Positions 1 to 5,258 of a DNA stretch of 5,258 nt are shown piece by piece. The position numbers and the translations under genes are program-made. Position 1 is the stretch's first letter; each line of letters begins with the position of its first letter. A model generated the notes under the pieces. The model saw only the letters and a program-made list of their open reading frames with translations. It was not told the DNA's origin and made no database searches. This stretch comes from an uncultured Flavobacterium sp. (lineage in GTDB: Bacteria; Bacteroidota; Bacteroidia; Flavobacteriales; Flavobacteriaceae). The DNA is taken from NCBI RefSeq assembly GCF_946479975.1, contig NZ_CAMLIX010000295.1:1-5258 (forward strand). Reading direction: 5' to 3'.

Positions 1-786
1 ATAATTTCCGTGCATTCCTAACATTCCAACGTTTAACGGATGATCTGTTGGTAAAGCCGACAGTCCAAGAATAGTCCAAGCAGATGGAATTCCTGCTTTT
101 TCGATTACCGCTTTAAATTCAGCTTCGGCTTGACCTAAAATAATTCCTTGTCCAAAAACGATTAAAGGTTTTTTAGCACTATTTATTAATGCAGCAGCTT
201 CGGCAACTTTATCTAAATTCAATTTCGGAACTGGAACATAACTTCTAATCGCTGTACATTTTTCATAACTAAAATCAAACTCATCAAACTGAGCATTTTT
301 AGTAATATCAATTAAAACTGGTCCTGGACGTCCCGAACGAGCAATGTAAAATGCTTTTGCAATAATTTCAGGAATTTGAGAAGCCTCTGTTACCTGAAAA
401 TTCCATTTTGTAACCGGAGTTGAAATTCCGATAATATCAGTTTCCTGAAAAGCATCAGAACCTAATAAATGTCTTCCAACTTGTCCTGTAATACAAACCA
501 TTGGAGTCGAATCGATCTGAGCATCAGCGATTCCTGTAACTAAATTTGTTGCTCCTGGTCCAGAAGTTGCAATTGCCACTCCTACTTTTCCTGTAGCTCT
601 TGCATAACCTTGAGCTGCATGCGTTGCACCTTGTTCGTGACGTACTAAAACATGGTGTAACTGATCTTGAAATTTATATAATTCATCGTAAACCGGCATG
701 ATTGCTCCACCTGGATAACCATAAACCAAATCTACTCCTTCTGCTAACAAACATCTTATAACGGCTTCTGCCCCTGATATTCTCAT
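1..786 (-). CDS. ilvB: Acetolactate synthase large (catalytic) subunit, 3' end outside window
   Basis: This is the thiamine-diphosphate enzyme that condenses two pyruvates to 2-acetolactate (valine/leucine route) or pyruvate with 2-ketobutyrate to 2-aceto-2-hydroxybutyrate (isoleucine route) in the cytoplasm. The first 262 residues are visible, a little under half of a usual protein of about 570. They begin MRISGAEAVIRCLLAEGVD and contain GYPGGAIMPVYDEL (23-36), then RHEQGATHAAQGYARATG (49-66), where Glu51 is the expected cofactor-activating glutamate. ATSGPGATNLVTGIADA (73-89) and the ARSGRPGPVLIDI stretch follow. The central domain begins around residue 195 and runs off the edge within LNVGMLGMHGNY. 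The start at 786 is the only good ATG: in-frame TGA codons lie just upstream. The upstream bases are A-rich (GAAAAACAATATACT) with no Shine-Dalgarno site. The gene lies 161 bp downstream of ilvD on the same strand with no strong terminator between, so co-transcription is likely. The small regulatory subunit is not in view. Confidence 0.97.
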   Translation of the reverse strand, partial: MRISGAEAVIRCLLAEGVDLVYGYPGGAIMPVYDELYKFQDQLHHVLVRHEQGATHAAQGYARATGKVGVAIATSGPGATNLVTGIADAQIDSTPMVCITGQVGRHLLGSDAFQETDIIGISTPVTKWNFQVTEASQIPEIIAKAFYIARSGRPGPVLIDITKNAQFDEFDFSYEKCTAIRSYVPVPKLNLDKVAEAAALINSAKKPLIVFGQGIILGQAEAEFKAVIEKAGIPSAWTILGLSALPTDHPLNVGMLGMHGNY

Positions 787-841
787 AGTATATTGTTTTT
801 CAAAAATCGAATTTCAAATTCAAAATTCAATGGCACTATTT

Positions 842-877
842 AAAATCAATTTCAATGATAAATTTTAAATTGATTTT
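842..877. repeat. 11-bp AT-rich inverted repeat in the ilvD-ilvB gap
   Basis: AAAATCAATTT (842-852) is the exact reverse complement of AAATTGATTTT (867-877), with a 14-base loop. The plus-strand right arm runs into eight T's, so it looks weakly terminator-like on the plus strand, where there is no gene to end. On the minus strand, the direction of ilvDB transcription, the right arm is followed by only a short TTTTAAA. The stem has two GC pairs. It could be an mRNA stability or processing hairpin between the cistrons, or a chance product of AT-rich spacer. Confidence 0.4.
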
Positions 878-882
878 TTTTA

Positions 883-940
883 TTGCAATTGTTATTGACT
901 TTTGTAATTGTTATTGAACTTGATTTTTGATATTGTTATT
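883..940. repeat. Short tandem repeats after ilvD
   Basis: TTGCAATTGTTATTGA (883-898) recurs as TTGTAATTGTTATTGA (902-917), 15 of 16 bases identical with a 19-base period. A degenerate third unit, TTGATATTGTTATT, lies at 927-940. The array begins only eight bases beyond the ilvD stop codon on the minus strand. It is low complexity with no coding potential. It may reflect slippage or a spacer repeat family; no function is supported. The rest of the gap toward ilvB (about 800-830) is a loose run of AAATTCAA-like units. Confidence 0.55.
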
Positions 941-947
941 TTTAAAA

Positions 948-2621
948 TTAATTATCGGTAACGCAACCTGTAGAAGCGCTTGAAACCGATTTGGCGTATT
1001 TAAATAAAACTCCTCTGTCAACTTTTAATTTTGGCTGAACCCAAGCCGCTTTTCTAGCTGCAAATTCCTCGTCAGATATCTTCAGGTCGATTGTATTTTT
1101 CACAGCATCGATAGCGATAATATCTCCATCTTTTACTAGTGCAATACCTCCACCATCATATGCTTCTGGTGTAACGTGACCTACCACGAAACCGTGTGAA
1201 CCTCCAGAGAATCTACCGTCTGTGATTAGCGCACAACTGCTTCCTAATCCAGCTCCTATAATGGCAGATGTAGGTTTTAGCATTTCAGGCATTCCCGGAC
1301 CACCTTTTGGTCCACAACCTCTAATGACGACTACATTACCTGGTTTGATTTTTCCAGCTTGAAGACCTGGAATTACTTCAAATTCTCCTTCAAAAACAAC
1401 AGCTGGTCCTTCGAAATATTCCCCTTCTTTACCGCTGATTTTTGCTACAGCACCTTCAGAAGCAAGATTTCCGTATAAAACCTGAATATTTCCTGTTGGT
1501 TTTAATGCTTTTTGAATTTCATGAATTACTTCTTGTCCGTCTTGTAAATCTGGAGTTGAAGCTAAATTCTCAGCCACTGTTTTTCCTGTTACAGTCAAAC
1601 AATCTCCGTGAATCAATCCTACTTTCAATAAATATTTCATTACACCTGGAATACCTCCCGCTTCATGAATATCTTCCATCATATATTTTCCACTTGGCTT
1701 CATGTCAGCAAGAACCGGAGTTCTGTCATTAATTGCCTGAAAATCATCTAAAGTGATTGTAATACCAACAGAATGCGCCATTGCAATTAAGTGCATAACC
1801 GCATTTGTAGAACCTCCTAAAACAGCTACAATTGTAATAGCATTTTCGAAAGCTTTACGAGTCATAATATCTCTTGGCTTAATATCTTTTTCTAATAAAA
1901 TTTTGATTGCTTTTCCAGCAGCAAGACATTCGTCTCTTTTTTCCTGACTCAAAGCAGGGTTTGAAGAACTGTATGGCATACTCATTCCTAATGCTTCAAT
2001 TGCAGACGACATTGTGTTTGCCGTGTACATTCCGCCACAAGCACCGGCTCCTGGGCAAGCATTTTGAATTACTCCCTTAAAATCTTCTGGAGTAATTTCA
2101 CCTTTTACTTTTTTTCCTAAAGCTTCAAAAGCAGAAACGATATTTAAAGATTCTCCTTTCCATTTTCCAGAGTGAATAGATCCTCCGTAAACCATCATTG
2201 ACGGGCGGTTTAATCTTCCCATTGCAATTAATGCTCCAGGCATATTTTTATCACAACCAGGAATTGCAATAATACTGTCGTACCATTGTGCACCCGCAAC
2301 TGTTTCGATAGAATCTGCAATTACATCACGAGAAACTAATGAATAACGCATTCCTTCAGTTCCGTTAGAAATACCGTCACTGACACCAATGGTATTAAAA
2401 ATAAGTCCGACCAGATCAGCATCCCAAACACCTTTTTTAACATCTTTTGCTAAATCGTTCAAGTGCATGTTACACGTGTTACCATCGTAACCCATGCTCA
2501 CAATTCCAACTTGTGCTTTCTTTAAATCTTCTTCAGTTAAACCAATTCCGTACAACATTGCTTGCGCCGCAGGCTGTGTTTGATCTTGAGTGATGGTCTT
2601 GCTGTACTTATTTAATTCCAT
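948..2621 (-). CDS. ilvD: Dihydroxy-acid dehydratase
   Basis: This cytoplasmic iron-sulfur enzyme dehydrates 2,3-dihydroxyisovalerate and 2,3-dihydroxy-3-methylvalerate to the keto acids that precede valine and isoleucine; the first product also feeds the leucine branch. At 557 residues it is full length for the family. Three cysteines sit where the cluster ligands are expected: Cys50 in GNTCNMH, Cys123 in PGCDKNMPG and Cys195 in [16 protein letters not shown]. Asp124 and Lys125 follow Cys123; they match the family's metal-binding aspartate and modified lysine. [27 protein letters not shown] and [17 protein letters not shown] mark the rest of the fold. The ATG at 2621 is chosen because an in-frame TAA lies 15 bases upstream and the family-like N-terminus ([10 protein letters not shown]) starts here. 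No Shine-Dalgarno site is present; the leader AAATAAAAAGCATA is A-rich. The gene is the first structural gene after the Ile/Val leader peptide and its terminator hairpin, so its transcription is probably set by attenuation. Confidence 0.98.
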   Translation of the reverse strand: MELNKYSKTITQDQTQPAAQAMLYGIGLTEEDLKKAQVGIVSMGYDGNTCNMHLNDLAKDVKKGVWDADLVGLIFNTIGVSDGISNGTEGMRYSLVSRDVIADSIETVAGAQWYDSIIAIPGCDKNMPGALIAMGRLNRPSMMVYGGSIHSGKWKGESLNIVSAFEALGKKVKGEITPEDFKGVIQNACPGAGACGGMYTANTMSSAIEALGMSMPYSSSNPALSQEKRDECLAAGKAIKILLEKDIKPRDIMTRKAFENAITIVAVLGGSTNAVMHLIAMAHSVGITITLDDFQAINDRTPVLADMKPSGKYMMEDIHEAGGIPGVMKYLLKVGLIHGDCLTVTGKTVAENLASTPDLQDGQEVIHEIQKALKPTGNIQVLYGNLASEGAVAKISGKEGEYFEGPAVVFEGEFEVIPGLQAGKIKPGNVVVIRGCGPKGGPGMPEMLKPTSAIIGAGLGSSCALITDGRFSGGSHGFVVGHVTPEAYDGGGIALVKDGDIIAIDAVKNTIDLKISDEEFAARKAAWVQPKLKVDRGVLFKYAKSVSSASTGCVTDN

Positions 2622-2651
2622 TATGCTTTTTATTTATTTTAATTTTTATTC

Positions 2652-2682
2652 AAAAAAAAACCTTCCAGTATTTGGAAGGTTT
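2652..2682 (-). terminator. Intrinsic terminator of the ilv attenuator
   Basis: On the minus strand, AAACCTTCCA (2682-2673) pairs perfectly with TGGAAGGTTT (2667-2658) around the five-base loop AATAC. The right arm is part of a tract of nine T's (2660-2652). This is a textbook intrinsic terminator, and it works in one direction only because the other strand has no T tract after the stem. It sits between the leader peptide stop (2706) and the ilvD start (2621), not at the end of a gene cluster, so it should act as a conditional terminator controlling ilvD and ilvB. Its 5' arm can also pair with the end of the leader reading frame. Confidence 0.93.
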
Positions 2683-2717
2683 GTAATATAGTTTTTCAAT
2701 TATATTTATACCATTCC
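2674..2717 (-). promoter_or_regulatory. Candidate antiterminator competing with the ilv terminator
   Basis: On the minus strand, GGAATGGT (2717-2710) can pair with ACCTTCC (2680-2674), giving GGAA/TTCC and GGT/ACC with a single bulged T (2713). Inside this, after a small internal loop, AATATA (2706-2701) pairs with TATATT (2690-2685) around the loop ATTGAAAAAC. The outer helix uses most of the terminator's 5' arm, so the two folds exclude each other. Its 5' arm covers leader codons 22-24 (Gly-Met-Val) and the inner helix starts at the stop codon. A ribosome that finishes the leader would cover it, while one stalled on the Ile/Val codons would leave it free. The pairing was found by eye; no energies were computed. 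Confidence 0.75.
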
Positions 2718-2780
2718 CTGCTCAGATGTGATAATCACATTGACAACAATGACAGAAGTAATAATAATTGAGATTTGCAT
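2706..2780 (-). CDS. Ile/Val-rich attenuation leader peptide of the ilvD-ilvB operon
   Basis: This 25-codon frame starts at ATG 2780 and ends with TAA at 2708-2706. It encodes 24 residues: MQIS, then IIITSVIVVNVII (5-17), then TSEQGMV. Seven residues are Ile and five are Val; there is no Leu. Half of all codons thus specify two end products of the pathway encoded directly downstream, the hallmark of an attenuation leader such as those of enterobacterial ilv operons. The start is preceded by the A-rich stretch AAAAAAAAGAAAG, which suits flavobacterial initiation, and by a TACTTTTG promoter element about 20 bases up. The stop lies 23 bases before an intrinsic terminator hairpin. The peptide itself probably has no function; its translation rate reports the supply of charged Ile and Val tRNAs. 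It is hydrophobic, but a role as a small membrane protein is less likely given this context. Confidence 0.92.
   Translation of the reverse strand: MQISIIITSVIVVNVIITSEQGMV
2716..2757 (-). promoter_or_regulatory. Possible 1:2 pause or protector structure in the leader RNA
   Basis: Within the leader frame on the minus strand, ATGTGA and TCACAT (2740-2726) form a 6-bp hairpin with a three-base loop. Outside it, TTCTG (2757-2753) can pair with CAGGG (2720-2716) using two G-U pairs. A further segment, CAATTAT (2770-2764), matches ATAATTG (2704-2698). These would tie up the antiterminator's 5' arm when no ribosome is on the leader, favouring termination. Each helix is short and partly wobble-paired, so this is the least certain part of the attenuator model. 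Confidence 0.35.
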
Positions 2781-2800
2781 CTTTCTTTTTTTTAGTGTGA

Positions 2801-2808
2801 CAAAAGTA
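2801..2808 (-). promoter_or_regulatory. Bacteroidota-type -7 promoter element for the ilv leader
   Basis: On the minus strand TACTTTTG matches the Bacteroidota -7 consensus TAnnTTTG exactly. A start point some 4-8 bases downstream would leave an untranslated leader of about 15 bases before the peptide ATG at 2780. No TTG lies at the usual 17-23 base distance upstream: the nearest, at 2823-2821, is only 12 bases away, so the -33 element is weak or absent. The 80 bp between here and the leuB stop codon contain no clear terminator, so readthrough from leuB could also enter the attenuator. Confidence 0.65.
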
Positions 2809-2890
2809 TAGAAACTTCAGCAACTAAAAAAATAAAATCTCAACATTTACAATACTTCTTGTTATTTAATTCAATTTTTAACAAAAAATA

Positions 2891-4009
2891 TTAAACAATT
2901 GTTGATTGTCCAATACTTACATTGTCATTATTAAAATACAGTAAATCATCTTTACTGAAAATAAAATTAGAAACGAACTCTCCTACTTCATTTGTTCCGA
3001 ATTTCGAATCTGGTTTTAAATCAACTGTAACTACTTTGTATTCAATTGCTTTTTCTACCGCTTTGAAGATTACATTTGCTTCTTTATTTAATCCAAAATG
3101 CTCTAATAAAAGTGCTGCTGCTAAAATCGCAGCGATTGGATTAGCAATATTTTTTCCTTTTGCCTGCGGATATGATCCGTGAATTGGCTCAAACAATGCA
3201 TTTTTTTCTCCTATAGATATTGACGGCAATAAACCGATAGATCCTGTAATTACGCTCGCTTCATCAGATAAAATATCTCCAAATAAATTCTCAGTTAAGA
3301 TGACATCAAATTGTTTCGGATTTAAGATTAACTGCATTGCTGCATTATCCACAAATAAGAAATCAAGCTTTACATCTGGATAATTTTCACTCACTTTCTG
3401 AACTACTTTTCTCCATAATCTAGACGTTTCTAAAACATTTGCTTTGTCAACCATAGTTAACTTTTTGCGTCGGTTTTGTGCCGATTTAAAAGCTAAATGT
3501 GCAATTCTAGTAATTTCTTCTTCTGAATATTCACATAAATCAGAAGCATGTGTTCCTTCTTCATTAAGTTTCTTTTCTCCGAAATAAGCACCTCCTGTTA
3601 ATTCTCTAAAAATGGTAAAATCAGCACCTTCAATAATTTCTCTCTTTAATGGAGAAGAATCAATTAAGGCTTTATAAGGTTTTATAGGACGAATATTAGC
3701 AAACAATCCTAATTCTTTTCGCAGTTTTAGTAATCCTTGCTCCGGACGAACTTTTGCATTCGGATTGTTATCGTATTTTGGATCTCCAATTGCACCAAGC
3801 AAAACTGCATCTGTGTTTAAACAAAGATTCAGCGTTTGTTCCGGTAACGGATTTCCAGTTTTATCGATAGCAACCGCTCCCATGAGCGCTTCTTCAAAAA
3901 CAAATTCGTGGTTGTACACTTCGCCAATGGTATACAAAGCTTTCTTAGCTTGTAAAATTACTTCAGGCCCAATTCCATCTCCTGGTAAAACTGCAATTTT
4001 TAAATTCAT
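2891..4009 (-). CDS. leuB: 3-isopropylmalate dehydrogenase
   Basis: This cytoplasmic enzyme oxidises and decarboxylates 3-isopropylmalate to 2-ketoisocaproate, the last step specific to leucine before transamination. The 372 residues are a usual length, with a tail of about 20 residues past the conserved end (GTNEVGEFVSNFIF). Family motifs in order are LPGDGIGPEV (8-17), LRKELGLFANIRP (96-108) with substrate-binding arginines 97 and 107, RELTGGAYFGE (135-145) with Arg135 and Tyr142, VDKANVLETSRLWR (187-200) with Lys189, VDNAAMQL (220-227) with Asp221, and NLFGDILSDE (241-250) with Asp245 and Asp249. These cover the substrate, metal and catalytic positions. The nucleotide loop reads EPIHGSYPQAKGKNIANP (274-291); it lacks the Asp-Ile pair common in NAD-specific relatives. 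The ATG at 4009 gives the expected MNLKIAVLPGDG start and follows a purine stretch, GCGAGAGATT, the nearest thing to a Shine-Dalgarno site here. The gene appears to have its own promoter in the gap after leuA. Confidence 0.97.
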   Translation of the reverse strand: MNLKIAVLPGDGIGPEVILQAKKALYTIGEVYNHEFVFEEALMGAVAIDKTGNPLPEQTLNLCLNTDAVLLGAIGDPKYDNNPNAKVRPEQGLLKLRKELGLFANIRPIKPYKALIDSSPLKREIIEGADFTIFRELTGGAYFGEKKLNEEGTHASDLCEYSEEEITRIAHLAFKSAQNRRKKLTMVDKANVLETSRLWRKVVQKVSENYPDVKLDFLFVDNAAMQLILNPKQFDVILTENLFGDILSDEASVITGSIGLLPSISIGEKNALFEPIHGSYPQAKGKNIANPIAAILAAALLLEHFGLNKEANVIFKAVEKAIEYKVVTVDLKPDSKFGTNEVGEFVSNFIFSKDDLLYFNNDNVSIGQSTIV

Positions 4010-4100
4010 AATCTCTCGCTATTTATGTCTTTAAATCCTTATTGTTCCTAATTTTTGTTTTGTTTGAAATCATTTTTAACACATAGGATCATAGATTTTA

Positions 4101-4135
4101 CAAACCTACAAAGGCATTACATTTGCATTAACAAA
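4101..4135 (-). promoter_or_regulatory. leuB: Putative leuB promoter, TTTG-N23-TAGGTTTG
   Basis: On the minus strand TAGGTTTG (4108-4101) matches the Bacteroidota -7 consensus TAnnTTTG exactly. TTTG (4135-4132) lies 23 bases upstream as the -33 element, at the long end of the accepted spacing. Transcription would begin near 4096, giving an untranslated leader of roughly 85 bases before leuB. That leader has no hairpin with a T tract and no Leu-rich frame, so control here is more likely at initiation. Confidence 0.6.
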
Positions 4136-4149
4136 CATAGCTATGTGTT

Positions 4150-4163
4150 AGAAACTAGTTTCT
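4150..4163. repeat. 14-bp perfect palindrome AGAAACTAGTTTCT
   Basis: AGAAACTAGTTTCT is identical on both strands and directly abuts the middle CTATGTGTT copy, about 15 bases upstream of the leuB -33 element. It could be a second protein-binding site. As RNA it would be only a weak five-pair stem with a four-base loop, too poor for a terminator even though a short T run follows on the plus strand. Confidence 0.35.
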
Positions 4164-4242
4164 TTTTATATTCTTTTTTACACTTTTAAAACTATATTTC
4201 TATGTGTTGAAATTTTAAAAAACTAGCGGGTAACTTTTTTAA

Positions 4243-5258
4243 TTAACTTCTAATTAAATCGCCTTCTATTTTAGAAGCTTCAATAATTTGGTGAATATCT
4301 GCATCTACAACTTCTTTTTTAATGTCTGCGAATTTCAAGAATTCGATATAAACAATATCCAATTGTACTTTTGTCAATTCGTAACCTACTTTTTTAGCTC
4401 TGTAAGCCAAAGCTGCTCTACCACTTCTTGCTGTCAAAATAATTGAAGATTCATTTACTCCAACATCTAACGGATCCATGATTTCGTAAGTTGCTCTGTT
4501 TTTGATAACACCATCTTGGTGAATTCCAGAACTGTGTGCAAAAGCATTTGCTCCTACGATCGCTTTATTTGGCTGTACAATCATTCCCATACTTTCAGAA
4601 ACCAAACGACTCATTTCGTTCAATTCTCTTGTATTGATGTTTGTATCTAAATTTAAATAAGGATGTTGTTTGAAAATCATAACCACTTCTTCAAGTGCTG
4701 TATTTCCTGCTCTTTCTCCAATACCATTAATTGTACATTCGATTTGTCTTGCACCATTAATAGCTCCAGAAATTGAGTTTGCAGTTGCCATTCCTAAATC
4801 GTTATGGCAGTGACAAGAAAGAATTACGTTTTCAATTCCTTTTACGTTTTCTTTTAAATATTTGATTTTTGCACCGTATTCTTCAGGAAGACAATATCCA
4901 GTTGTATCTGGAATATTTAACACAGTTGCTCCAGATTTGATAACTTCTTCACAAACCTTTGCCAAGAACGCATTGTCTGTTCTACCCGCATCTTCAGCGT
5001 AGAATTCAACATCTTCTACATAAGTTTTTGCGTGTGCTACAGCGTATTTTGCTCTTGCAATAATATCTTCGGGCGTAGTATTTAATTTGTGGAGGATATG
5101 AGATTCTGAAGTTCCGATTCCAGTATGGATTCTAGGTCTTTTAGCGTGCTTTAAGGCAGCTGCCGCAACGTCAATGTCATTTTTTACGGCTCTTGTTAAC
5201 CCGCAGACGGTTGCATTTTCTACAATTTTACAAATCTCAGAGACCGATAAAAAATCGC
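4243..5258 (-). CDS. leuA: 2-isopropylmalate synthase, short form without regulatory domain, 5' end outside window
   Basis: This cytoplasmic enzyme condenses acetyl-CoA with 2-ketoisovalerate, the committed step to leucine. The frame is open to the window edge; 337 residues are visible from the codon at 5256. They begin [20 protein letters not shown] and run through [13 protein letters not shown] (42-54), [12 protein letters not shown] (82-93), [13 protein letters not shown] (115-127), [11 protein letters not shown] (147-157) with metal-ligand histidines 149 and 151, NGIGERAGN (177-185), [12 protein letters not shown] (238-249) and SGRAA (278-282). The TTG at 4965 is an internal leucine codon in the barrel, not a start. 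By comparison with E. coli LeuA about 50 N-terminal residues, including the first catalytic motif, are off the window, giving about 390 in all. The protein stops after [20 protein letters not shown]...DLIRS, where longer homologues go on to a leucine-binding domain of about 120 residues. The 233-bp gap to leuB cannot hold that domain. Citramalate synthase is a less likely alternative, since leuB follows directly. Confidence 0.95.
   Translation of the reverse strand, partial: DFLSVSEICKIVENATVCGLTRAVKNDIDVAAAALKHAKRPRIHTGIGTSESHILHKLNTTPEDIIARAKYAVAHAKTYVEDVEFYAEDAGRTDNAFLAKVCEEVIKSGATVLNIPDTTGYCLPEEYGAKIKYLKENVKGIENVILSCHCHNDLGMATANSISGAINGARQIECTINGIGERAGNTALEEVVMIFKQHPYLNLDTNINTRELNEMSRLVSESMGMIVQPNKAIVGANAFAHSSGIHQDGVIKNRATYEIMDPLDVGVNESSIILTARSGRAALAYRAKKVGYELTKVQLDIVYIEFLKFADIKKEVVDADIHQIIEASKIEGDLIRS

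Larger units (their letters stand above)
4077..4208. repeat. Three copies of CTATGTGTT bracketing the leuB promoter; candidate operator
   Basis: On the plus strand CTATGTGTT occurs at 4141-4149 and 4200-4208, and inverted as AACACATAG at 4078-4086. The 4086-4077 and 4150-4141 copies form a perfect 10-bp inverted repeat (TAACACATAG and CTATGTGTTA on the minus strand) that encloses the putative leuB promoter. Centre-to-centre distances are 59 and about 64 bp, near six helical turns. The middle copy also overlaps the 12-bp palindrome ACATAGCTATGT (4135-4146), which touches the -33 element, and a wider TAACA-N12-TGTTA (4129-4150). The arrangement suggests binding sites for a dimeric regulator, perhaps with looping. 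The protein is unknown. An RNA hairpin is less likely, because the upstream arm precedes the promoter. Confidence 0.55.

Noticed and set aside
1442..1947. Plus-strand open frames opposite ilvD
   Set aside because: They are antisense shadows of a strongly conserved enzyme, with no recognisable protein, promoter or start context.
2658..2682. The ilv hairpin as a bidirectional terminator also serving the plus strand
   Set aside because: The plus-strand stem is followed by TTTGTAATATAG, not a T tract, and no plus-strand gene lies before it.
2726..2740. ATGTGATAATCACAT resembling a CRP-type site
   Set aside because: The TGTGA and TCACA halves are three bases apart instead of six, and the site lies inside the leader peptide frame, where an RNA hairpin is a better reading.
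2922..4034. Plus-strand open frames opposite leuB
   Set aside because: They are antisense to a full-length conserved gene, and their products look like no known protein.
4053..4097. Short minus-strand frame starting MILCVKNDF just after the leuB promoter, as a possible leu leader peptide
   Set aside because: It has one Leu codon among 14 and no terminator hairpin follows before leuB.
4108..4144. Minus-strand mini-frame MFVNANVMPL
   Set aside because: It overlaps the putative promoter elements, would lie upstream of the start point, and has no pathway-related codon run.
4217..4242. AAAAAACTAGCGGGTAAC and following T's just after the leuA stop, as a leuA terminator
   Set aside because: Beyond the A/T runs the arms mismatch, leaving no stable GC stem.
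4965..4965. TTG as the start of the leuA reading frame
   Set aside because: Conserved synthase sequence continues in frame upstream to the window edge, so the TTG is an internal leucine codon.

Overview
The window reads as a piece of a flavobacterial (Bacteroidota, Flavobacterium-like) chromosome. The DNA is AT-rich, genes lack Shine-Dalgarno sites and start after A-rich leaders, two sites match the Bacteroidota -7 promoter element TAnnTTTG, and the proteins have Bacteroidota-type variants of the branched-chain amino acid enzymes. The genus is an inference; no marker gene is present.

All genes lie on the minus strand, so transcription runs from high to low coordinates. The order is leuA (2-isopropylmalate synthase, 5' end outside the window), a 233-bp regulatory gap, leuB (3-isopropylmalate dehydrogenase), a 269-bp gap holding an attenuator, ilvD (dihydroxy-acid dehydratase), a 161-bp AT-rich gap, and ilvB (acetolactate synthase large subunit, 3' end outside the window). 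IlvB and IlvD serve the common valine/isoleucine/leucine pathway. LeuA and LeuB serve the leucine branch, which leaves from the IlvD product 2-ketoisovalerate.

The most notable element lies between leuB and ilvD. A short gene at 2780-2706 encodes a 24-residue peptide with seven Ile and five Val codons and no Leu codon. It follows a TACTTTTG promoter element and is itself followed by a 10-bp hairpin with a nine-T tract, 30 bp before ilvD. The codons just before the leader stop can pair with the 5' arm of that hairpin, giving a competing antiterminator. This is the full layout of a ribosome-mediated transcription attenuator responding to Ile and Val.

Two further regulatory points stand out. 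LeuA ends where the C-terminal leucine-binding domain would begin, so leucine feedback by the usual route looks absent. The leuB promoter is bracketed by a perfect 10-bp inverted repeat whose core occurs a third time, suggesting an operator. No RNA genes, mobile elements, CRISPR arrays or plus-strand genes were found.
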